Below the pieces are notes generated by a model that had not been told where the DNA came from, did no database searches, and worked only from the letters and a program-made list of their open reading frames with translations. From assembly GCF_000374345.1 (NCBI RefSeq), contig NZ_KB894015.1, forward strand, positions 1-34,080: a stretch of DNA of 34,080 nt, written 5' to 3'. Every line of letters starts with the position of its first letter. Position 1 is the first letter of the stretch. Below, piece by piece: positions 24,104 to 34,080 of this stretch. The DNA is from Heyndrickxia acidiproducens DSM 23148. Lineage in GTDB: Bacteria > Bacillota > Bacilli > Bacillales > Bacillaceae_C. A program made the translations under genes and the position numbers.

Positions 24104-25411
24104 ATGGAAACACAACTTCAAAAGTTGAAAGATGTCCGTAAAGCAGGCTTGCTATCGGTCATTCCGGGCTGCGGCCAATTTTATAACCAACAGCCCTTTA
24201 AAGGGATTGTTTTCCTGGCAATCTTCTGCTTATTCATCATTCAAATGGTTGTTGCCGGCATTCCTGCCTTAAACGGCTTTATCACATTAGGTTCTGTACC
24301 AAGGGTGGACCACTCCCTTTTTCTTTTGATTGAGGGTACCCTGCAAATGATCGTAACCATCGTTTTTTTGGCATTTTACTTGTTAAATATTTATGACGCC
24401 CGGCGCGTCGCCAAACTTTGGAATACTACCGGAAAAGCCAACACGACCGCGCGTTCCATTTTAAAAAATGCATGGGAGTCCGGTTTTCCTTATCTATTAA
24501 CCATTCCGGCTTATATCGCGATGACATTTGTCATCATTTTCCCGGTTCTTGTAACATTGTTCATTGCTTTTACCAATTATGATTTCTTCCATATTCCGCC
24601 TTTTCGGCTTATTGACTGGGTTGGCATAAATAATTTCCTGAATATTTTCTCGCTCAGCTCTTACCGTGCAACTTTTATGAGTGTACTTGGCTGGACTGTG
24701 ATTTGGACCTTATGCGCCACGACCTGCCAAATCATCCTTGGCATTTTAACAGCAGTTGTGGTGAACCAGGATTTTATTAAAGGCAAAAAAATCTTCCGCA
24801 TCATATTCCTTTTGCCATGGGCTGTGCCGGCGTTCATCACGATCATGAGCTTTTCCAACATGTTCAATGACAGCATTGGCGCCATCAATGCCCAGGTCAT
24901 TCCGCTCTTAAACCACTTGCCGCTGGTTGATCTCGCCGCGGTATCGTGGAAAACGGATCCGTTTTGGACGAAAATTGCGTTAATTATGATCCAGACATGG
25001 CTCGGGTTTCCTTATATTTATGTCATGGTTACGGGTGTGCTGCAATCAATCCCGGGTGATTTATATGAGGCGGCACGGATTGATGGTGCAAACTTTTGGC
25101 AAAAGTTCCGCCGGATTACACTGCCCATGATTTTATTTGCAACCGCACCTGTTTTGATTACACAGTACACGTTTAATTTCAATAATTTCTCCATCATTTA
25201 CTTATTTAATAATGGCGGGCCGGGAAGCGTCGGCGCCGGTGCCGGTTCTACAGATATTCTGATCTCGTGGATTTACAAGCTGACGACCGGCACTTCACCG
25301 CAATATGCGATGGCAGCTGCGATTACACTCATGATTTCGTTTATTGTCATTGCTTTTTCCCTGGCCGCCTTCAAGAAAACCAATGCTTTCGGTAATGAGG
25401 AGATGATGTAA
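24104..25411 (+). CDS. mdxF: Maltodextrin ABC importer, permease MdxF (MalF type)
   Basis: A 435-residue permease. The N-terminus has an additional hydrophobic region with a [15 protein letters not shown] motif typical of Firmicute MalF proteins. The C-terminal half is a binding-protein-dependent permease domain with the EAA loop [20 protein letters not shown] (about residues 326-345) that contacts the ATPase. Ribosome site GAGGGGAG lies 4 nt before the ATG. It ends 1 nt before mdxG. Confidence 0.93.
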   Translation: METQLQKLKDVRKAGLLSVIPGCGQFYNQQPFKGIVFLAIFCLFIIQMVVAGIPALNGFITLGSVPRVDHSLFLLIEGTLQMIVTIVFLAFYLLNIYDARRVAKLWNTTGKANTTARSILKNAWESGFPYLLTIPAYIAMTFVIIFPVLVTLFIAFTNYDFFHIPPFRLIDWVGINNFLNIFSLSSYRATFMSVLGWTVIWTLCATTCQIILGILTAVVVNQDFIKGKKIFRIIFLLPWAVPAFITIMSFSNMFNDSIGAINAQVIPLLNHLPLVDLAAVSWKTDPFWTKIALIMIQTWLGFPYIYVMVTGVLQSIPGDLYEAARIDGANFWQKFRRITLPMILFATAPVLITQYTFNFNNFSIIYLFNNGGPGSVGAGAGSTDILISWIYKLTTGTSPQYAMAAAITLMISFIVIAFSLAAFKKTNAFGNEEMM

Positions 25412-25412
25412 G

Positions 25413-26264
25413 ATGAGAGAATTCATCAAAAGCCAAAAATTCACCCGGTTTTGGAACCGGTTTTTCACCTATGCCTTTTTGATTATCCTTAGCATCATGA
25501 TTTTGTATCCGTTACTTATTACGGCATCTTCCGCTTTCCGGGCATCCAATATCGTCTCATTCCGGCTTGATCTGCATTCGGCATGGACGCTGGATAACTT
25601 CAGCAGGCTTTTCACTGATACGTTTTATCTCGATTGGTATAAAAATACGCTGGTTATTGCCATCGCCACGATGGTTTTGCAGGTCGTTATTGTGACACTT
25701 GCCGGCTACACATACAGCCGCTACCGTTTTAAAGGCAGAAAATACAGCCTCATTTTCTTCCTGATTATTCAAATGGTTCCAACGATGGCGGCCCTGACTG
25801 CTTTTTATGTGCTGGCAATGATTTTAAACGGGCTTGATTCTTACTGGTTCTTAACGCTTATTTATGTGGGCGGGGGCATTCCGATGAATACCTGGCTGAT
25901 GAAAGGCTACTTTGACACAGTGCCGCGCGATCTGGACGAATCCGCAAGAATTGACGGTGCCGGCCATCTGCGTGTGTTTTGGCAAATTATCCTGCCGCTT
26001 GTTAAGCCAATGCTGGCCGTCCAGGCTTTATGGGCATTTATGGGGCCGTTTGGGGACTTCCTGCTTGCTAAATTTTTGCTGCGGACACCTGAGCATTTAA
26101 CGATCGCAGTCGGGCTGCAGCAATTCATTTCCAATCCGCAGCAGCAGAAAGTCGCTTTATTTGCAGCCGGTGCCATTTTAGCCGCCCTCCCCATTTGTAT
26201 TTTATTTTTCTTCCTGCAAAAGAATTTCGTCTCCGGGCTTACTTCCGGCGGTACGAAAGGTTGA
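25413..26264 (+). CDS. mdxG: Maltodextrin ABC importer, permease MdxG (MalG type)
   Basis: A 283-residue permease with six predicted membrane helices and the EAA-type loop [20 protein letters not shown] (from about residue 173). It pairs with MdxF to form the channel. It starts 1 nt after mdxF, with its ribosome site inside the end of mdxF, so the two are translation-coupled. No ATP-binding subunit is encoded in the cluster. In B. subtilis the shared ATPase MsmX serves this transporter. Confidence 0.94.
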   Translation: MREFIKSQKFTRFWNRFFTYAFLIILSIMILYPLLITASSAFRASNIVSFRLDLHSAWTLDNFSRLFTDTFYLDWYKNTLVIAIATMVLQVVIVTLAGYTYSRYRFKGRKYSLIFFLIIQMVPTMAALTAFYVLAMILNGLDSYWFLTLIYVGGGIPMNTWLMKGYFDTVPRDLDESARIDGAGHLRVFWQIILPLVKPMLAVQALWAFMGPFGDFLLAKFLLRTPEHLTIAVGLQQFISNPQQQKVALFAAGAILAALPICILFFFLQKNFVSGLTSGGTKG

Positions 26265-26329
26265 GATCCGGCTTTTTAAAACCAGCTGGCACCTGGTTCA
26301 TTATACGATAGCAAAGTGTGGGATACAGT

Positions 26330-27199
26330 ATGGAACAGATTCATAAATTTCCAGCCAATTATTTTAGCCATTTATATTCACCGGCTAAGATGTTTCACAA
26401 TCGAAACGCCTTAAGCTGGTGGAATATCATCATTGTGTTTTTGTTTTTAACCGCCTGTCTGGTGGCGCCTGTTTCCCTGTCGTTTGCCCGCATGGACAGC
26501 CTGCCCCTCAGCCGGATTGCACCCAATTTAAATGAGGCGGTCAACAATCAATATAATGGGGAGCCCGCCGCCATTTCTATTCAAAATGGAATGCTTGAGG
26601 CCAATCGCCCGGTTACAATAAAAAACAAGCAAACATTGCTGGCCATAAATCCGGGACAGCCGGTTTCAATCTCAGGAGACCGTTATCACAAAAAAGTAAA
26701 AGGCTTCGAAAATGCATTGATTTTACAAAAAAAGCAGTTGACCCTGGCCGATCAAAACGGATTTGGGTTTACTGTACAGTACCCGAGACAGCAGGAAAAA
26801 CAAGTGATCCGCAATGCAGATGACTTGGCGGCATGGGCTGCTGCGCTTTGGTATCAGCAATATCAAGTCATCTTAATCCCACTTTTATCAGGTTTGGCTT
26901 TTGTATTACTGGGGTTGAGCAACCTGATCCTGATGGGGGCTTGCGCATTCATCTTATGGCTGACCCGGTTCTCCGGTTTTTCCGGAATCCGCTCGCTAAA
27001 ACAAGCCGTATCAATTGTCCTGTTTGCTGCCGGGATTCCATCCATCGCGGCCATGCTTGCCGGCTTTGCCCGTACGGATCCTGCAGGTTTCATGATGATC
27101 CAATCTTTGGGAATGGTTTTGATCATTGCGTTGATATTTTTCAAGACAAAATTTCAACCGGAAGATATGCCAGTACGAAAGCACAAAGAATGTCAATGA
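26330..27199 (+). CDS. yvdJ: Membrane protein of unknown function, YvdJ type (DUF1189)
   Basis: A 289-residue protein with one hydrophobic segment near residues 32-52, a central extracytoplasmic region, and a C-terminal cluster of three to four membrane helices. It corresponds in place and topology to B. subtilis yvdJ, between the permease genes and maltose phosphorylase. Its role is unknown, and constant association with the importer suggests a function in uptake. I prefer the ATG at 26330 with GGGAT upstream. A GTG at 26318 would add four residues. The 65-nt gap after mdxG has only a weak hairpin. Confidence 0.8.
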   Translation: MEQIHKFPANYFSHLYSPAKMFHNRNALSWWNIIIVFLFLTACLVAPVSLSFARMDSLPLSRIAPNLNEAVNNQYNGEPAAISIQNGMLEANRPVTIKNKQTLLAINPGQPVSISGDRYHKKVKGFENALILQKKQLTLADQNGFGFTVQYPRQQEKQVIRNADDLAAWAAALWYQQYQVILIPLLSGLAFVLLGLSNLILMGACAFILWLTRFSGFSGIRSLKQAVSIVLFAAGIPSIAAMLAGFARTDPAGFMMIQSLGMVLIIALIFFKTKFQPEDMPVRKHKECQ

Positions 27200-27211
27200 G
27201 GAGGTTCTCTT

Positions 27212-31158
<3,947 letters not shown>

Positions 31159-31159
31159 C

Positions 31160-31188
31160 AGAGCGGGGTTCGCCCCCCGCTCTTTTTT
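31160..31188 (+). terminator. Terminator of the maltodextrin operon
   Basis: Perfect 9-bp stem AGAGCGGGG/CCCCGCTCT with a 6-nt loop, followed by TTTTTT. The converging murF stop codon begins at its end. The minus strand also has a T-rich tract after the stem, so it may act on both transcripts. Confidence 0.92.
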
Positions 31189-32573
31189 CATTTCTGAACC
31201 GTAATCGCCCTTGCCACTTCTTCCAGCTGCATGCCGCGTGATGCTTTTACTAAAATGACATCATTTGCTTCAATGTTTTCTTTTAGCACCGCAATCAGCC
31301 TGGACTTGTCATCAAAGGCCAAAACGCGGCCGTCCGGGAAAACCGTTTTGGCACCGTCCGCAATAAAGCGGCCCAGCCTGCCATATGTAAACACGTACTG
31401 GATATCATGCGGATTCAACCCGCGGCCGATTTCTGTATGGAAATCCTCTTCCTTTTCGCCAAGTTCAAGCATATCTCCGAGGACCAGAATTTTCCTGCCT
31501 GCACCCTTCAATTGTTCAACCAGGCGGATGGCCGCACGCATTGACGTCGGGCTGGCATTATAAGCATCATTGATCACTTTTGAACCCTGAATCCCTTCTG
31601 CCATCTCCATCCGCATAGCCGTCAGCTTCACGTTTCCCAGCCCGGTTCTGATTTCTTGAAAAGAAAGGCCGAGTTCACGGCCCGCTAAAATGGCCGCCAG
31701 CGAATTGATGACATTATACTCGCCCAGTACCGGCAAATAAAATTCCGCCTTTTCCGTTGCATTTGTTTTAAAAGTACTTCCTTCATCATTTTGCGTGATG
31801 CTGATTGGATACAAATCGTTGCTCTTCTGCCTGCCGAATGTTTTCGTACGGATTCCCTTGATGTTCGGTACCCGTTCTTGTAACAGCGGTTCGTCACCGA
31901 TGTAAATCAGCAAACCGTTTTCAGGCAGCCCCTCCGTAATCTCCAGCTTGGCATCCGCGATGGCTTCCCGGGACCCTAAATTTTGGATATGTGCTTCTCC
32001 GATATTTGTAATTACCGCAATATCCGGGCGTGCAATCCGTGTTAAGAGGGAAATCTCCCCTTTCGCGCTCATTCCCATTTCAATGACAGCAGCTTCCGTA
32101 TCTTCATCCAATGAAAGGATCGTTAACGGCAGGCCCTGGTGATTATTAAAATTGCCCTCTGTTTTTTGGACTTTATATTTTTGCGCCAAAACAGCAGCCA
32201 CCATATCTTTTGTCGTTGTCTTGCCGTTGCTTCCTGTCACGCCGACTACCTTTACACGGAGCTGGCTGCGGTAACGGTTTGCCAGTTCCTGCAGGCTTTT
32301 GAGCACGTCTTCCACGATAATGAGCGGAAGATGCGCCGGCGGATTGGGAACATCTTTCTGCCATAGTGAAGCGGCAGCCCCTTTCCGGATTGCATCCCCG
32401 ACATATTGGTGGCCGTCCGTATGTCTTCCCTTCAGCGGTATATACAAGTTCCCGTCTGCAATTTTCCTTGTATCGATACAGACTCCCTGCACAATACTTT
32501 GATTATTCTTCAAATCCGCCGCATTTTCGGCATGGATCATCTCCGCTATTTCCTGAATGGTTCGCCTGATCAT
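31188..32573 (-). CDS. murF: UDP-N-acetylmuramoyl-tripeptide--D-alanyl-D-alanine ligase
   Basis: Adds the D-Ala-D-Ala dipeptide to UDP-MurNAc-tripeptide in the cytoplasm, the last step before lipid linkage. The 461-residue protein has a Mur-ligase N-terminal domain, the ATP-binding loop VTGSNGKTTTKD (GSNGKT at 114-119), the central domain motif AVIEMGMSAKGEI, and a C-terminal domain with VINDAYNASPTSM. I chose the ATG at 32573, which gives the usual family length. AAGGGGG is about 11 nt upstream. It lies downstream of ddl, which makes its dipeptide substrate. Confidence 0.95.
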   Translation of the reverse strand: MIRRTIQEIAEMIHAENAADLKNNQSIVQGVCIDTRKIADGNLYIPLKGRHTDGHQYVGDAIRKGAAASLWQKDVPNPPAHLPLIIVEDVLKSLQELANRYRSQLRVKVVGVTGSNGKTTTKDMVAAVLAQKYKVQKTEGNFNNHQGLPLTILSLDEDTEAAVIEMGMSAKGEISLLTRIARPDIAVITNIGEAHIQNLGSREAIADAKLEITEGLPENGLLIYIGDEPLLQERVPNIKGIRTKTFGRQKSNDLYPISITQNDEGSTFKTNATEKAEFYLPVLGEYNVINSLAAILAGRELGLSFQEIRTGLGNVKLTAMRMEMAEGIQGSKVINDAYNASPTSMRAAIRLVEQLKGAGRKILVLGDMLELGEKEEDFHTEIGRGLNPHDIQYVFTYGRLGRFIADGAKTVFPDGRVLAFDDKSRLIAVLKENIEANDVILVKASRGMQLEEVARAITVQK

Positions 32574-32666
32574 TCTGTTTAGCGCCCCCTTAAATTTTGT
32601 CCAGCACCTGCCACATACAGGATTATACTTTGGATCAGTTTTGAAAATCAAATCCGTTTTTCCCTG

Positions 32667-32701
32667 AAAAACAGAACGGAAACCATGTTGGCATGGTTCC
32701 G
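32667..32701 (-). terminator. Terminator between ddl and murF
   Basis: Minus-strand hairpin CGGAACCATG/CATGGTTTCCG (32677-32701) with a 4-nt loop, followed by TTCTGTTTTT. It suggests that murF is transcribed partly by readthrough or from its own promoter. Confidence 0.75.
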
Positions 32702-32708
32702 TCCACTC

Positions 32709-33776
32709 TTACAATGTATATTTGATCTGTTGTTTTTCGGCATGCCTTTCCAGCGCGAGTTCAACCAGTTTTTCAATCAACTGCGGGTAATCAAGCCCCG
32801 TGTGCTTCCAAAGCAGCGGGAACATGCTGACCGGCGTAAAACCGGGCATCGTATTGACTTCATTGATAATGACTCTTTCATCTTTTGTCACGAAGAAGTC
32901 AGCGCGCACCAGCCCTGAGCAGTCCAATGCTTTAAATGCTTTGATGGCGGAAGCGGTTAGTTTCCCGTAAACCGCTTCTGAAATCTCAGCCGGGATGATC
33001 AGGGCCGTATCACCGTCTTCGTATTTTGCTTTATAATCATAAAAATCCTTTTTGGCTACGATTTCGCCGGCAACGGAACATTTCGGATCATCATTCCCAA
33101 GCACACCCAATTCAATTTCGCGGGCAGTGACTCCCTCTTCAACAATAATTTTCCTGTCGAAATGAAAGGCTTCTTTAAAAGCCGCTTCCAGTTCGGCACG
33201 GTTTGTGCATTTGCTGATGCCGACGCTGGAACCAAGATTGGCCGGCTTCACGAAACAAGGATACCCTGTCATTTCTTCGGTTTCCCGGAAACATTCTTCC
33301 GGCTGTTTTTCCCATGTACTGCGGATAAAGGAAACATATTTGACCTGGTCAAGCCCGGCTTGCGCAAATAGATTTTTCATAATGACTTTATCCATGCCGG
33401 CAGAAGACGCCAGGACCCCATTTCCGACATACGGAAGATTTAATAGCTCCAGCATACCCTGAACTGTCCCGTCTTCCCCGTTCGGTCCGTGCAGCAGCGG
33501 AAAGATTACATCATATCCTTTTTCCCCGTCTGAAATGGGGGCGGACAATGCGTTGGGTGCGATGTGTTGTCCTTCGTGGAATTCCAGTTGTTTTACATTT
33601 TCAACAGGCCCGGTTAAAAGCGGCCCTTTGACCCAATTTCCTTCCTTTGTAATAAAGATGGGATGTATATCGAATTTTTCATGGTCCAATGCTTGTATAA
33701 CAGCTTTTGCGGTTTGCAAGGACACTTGATGTTCAGCAGATTTTCCGCCATATAATAAGCAAATCTTCTTTTTCAT
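32709..33776 (-). CDS. ddl: D-alanine--D-alanine ligase
   Basis: Joins two D-alanines using ATP to make the dipeptide used by MurF. The 355-residue ATP-grasp protein opens with [19 protein letters not shown] (glycine-rich D-Ala site). It contains [33 protein letters not shown], the loop [10 protein letters not shown], and [17 protein letters not shown]. The tyrosines of the loop fit the D-Ala-D-Ala type and not the vancomycin-resistance D-lactate type. GGAGGAG lies just before the ATG. The ddl-murF order is conserved in Bacillus. Confidence 0.96.
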   Translation of the reverse strand: MKKKICLLYGGKSAEHQVSLQTAKAVIQALDHEKFDIHPIFITKEGNWVKGPLLTGPVENVKQLEFHEGQHIAPNALSAPISDGEKGYDVIFPLLHGPNGEDGTVQGMLELLNLPYVGNGVLASSAGMDKVIMKNLFAQAGLDQVKYVSFIRSTWEKQPEECFRETEEMTGYPCFVKPANLGSSVGISKCTNRAELEAAFKEAFHFDRKIIVEEGVTAREIELGVLGNDDPKCSVAGEIVAKKDFYDYKAKYEDGDTALIIPAEISEAVYGKLTASAIKAFKALDCSGLVRADFFVTKDERVIINEVNTMPGFTPVSMFPLLWKHTGLDYPQLIEKLVELALERHAEKQQIKYTL

Positions 33777-33808
33777 TATGCTCCTCCATTAAATAACGAG
33801 ATGTTTCT

Positions 33809-33817
33809 ATTTTACCA
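33809..33817 (-). promoter_or_regulatory. Extended -10 promoter of ddl
   Basis: Minus-strand TGGTAAAAT (TG-n-TAAAAT) without a clear -35, giving a leader of about 26 nt. The same element precedes tex. The stretch from 33818 to 33945 shows no gene. Confidence 0.5.
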
Positions 33818-33945
33818 TGATGAAATGGCACGGGTATGGCTAATCTTTTACATTTGCTTAAAGGTTTCTTTTCGGCCTGGTTCCATTGTATGGGATAAAC
33901 GGCCATTTGTGTATGGGCCAATGCAAAATTCACCGGCTTTTCTTT

Positions 33946-33977
33946 GGCTGCCGATGGGCAAGCGCCCTCCGCTTTTA
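33946..33977. repeat. Fragment of an interspersed repeat (3' end)
   Basis: GCCGATGGGCAAGCGCCCTC followed by CGCTTTT resembles the terminal segment of the short structured repeats scattered through Bacillus genomes, which end in AAGCGCCTTCCGCTTTT. Its GCCGATG recurs at the very end of the window (34074-34080), where the next copy would reach the same point. Confidence 0.45.
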
Positions 33978-33979
33978 TT

Positions 33980-34080
33980 TGTCTGGCTGCGGGCGCTATC
34001 GGCTCGGGGTCAACTGGTCCGGCCCCATGAAGTCAAAGCGCGGACTTCATTGGAACCGGCTCAGTTGCCTGTCGCCGATG
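33980..34080. repeat. Structured interspersed repeat, cut by the window edge
   Basis: Starts TGTCTGGCTGCGGGCGCTAT, resembling the opening of the Bacillus repeat (TGTCTAGCTCCAGCGCCTA). It has a long imperfect hairpin: CAACTG (34011-34016) with CAGTTG (34062-34067), CCGG with CCGG, and a perfect ATGAAGTC/GACTTCAT (34027-34034 with 34043-34050). It has no coding frame that looks real. It appears to follow directly on the end of another copy. Confidence 0.5.

Overview
The window is chromosomal DNA from a spore-forming member of the Bacillaceae. A complete rsbR-S-T-U-V-W-sigB-rsbX stress operon, a mazEF/alr/ydcC/acpS block, tex, the sporulation gene cmpA, ddl and murF lie in the order known from Bacillus subtilis. 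My best guess at the organism is Heyndrickxia (Bacillus) coagulans or a close relative. That guess rests on overall gene content and is not proven here.

Layout. Positions 1-1340 (minus strand) hold the 5' end of a 16S rRNA gene, its own promoter, and 11 tRNA genes transcribed towards it (Asn-Ser-Glu-Asp-Gln-Lys-Gly-Leu-Arg-Pro-Gly), with a near-consensus promoter in front of tRNA-Asn. Next come a SprT-family gene, the tiny plus-strand gene cmpA (39 codons, too short for routine gene calling) and tex. From 4751 to 9593 lies the SigB partner-switching operon, with a SigB-type promoter in front of rsbV. Then follow the mazEF toxin-antitoxin pair, alanine racemase, the YdcC lipoprotein, AcpS, a rhomboid protease on the opposite strand, and the DEAD-box helicase gene cshA. 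The same backbone resumes at 31188 with murF and ddl.

Between cshA and murF sits a block of about 15.3 kb (15.9-31.2 kb), all on the plus strand and therefore opposite to the backbone. It carries a LysE-type exporter gene and a complete maltodextrin system: beta-phosphoglucomutase, the LacI-type regulator MdxR, a GH13 alpha-glucosidase, a maltogenic amylase/neopullulanase-type enzyme, a maltodextrin ABC importer without its ATPase (MdxE, F, G), the membrane protein YvdJ, maltose phosphorylase and an oligo-1,6-glucosidase. In B. subtilis the equivalent genes (yvdE-yvdM) lie elsewhere. Maltodextrins would enter through MdxEFG, driven by an ATPase encoded outside the window such as MsmX. They would be trimmed by the two GH13 glucosidases and the amylase, maltose would be phosphorolysed to glucose plus beta-glucose-1-phosphate, and PgmB would convert the latter to glucose-6-phosphate.

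Regulation can be read from the sequence. Two nearly identical 14-bp palindromes (TGTTAACGGTAACA and TGTTACCGGTAACA) lie at the same distance upstream of the predicted promoters of the two halves of the cluster. A separate catabolite-responsive element overlaps the -35 box of mdxE. Other unannotated signals include a tRNA-Gln-like relic inside the tRNA array, a minus-strand terminator with a competing hairpin downstream of lysE, two possible small ORFs around the cshA/lysE divide, and a structured interspersed repeat at the right edge.

I found no entirely new defence or mobile system, and no CRISPR array, insertion sequence, integrase or phage gene. The most interesting material is regulatory and positional.
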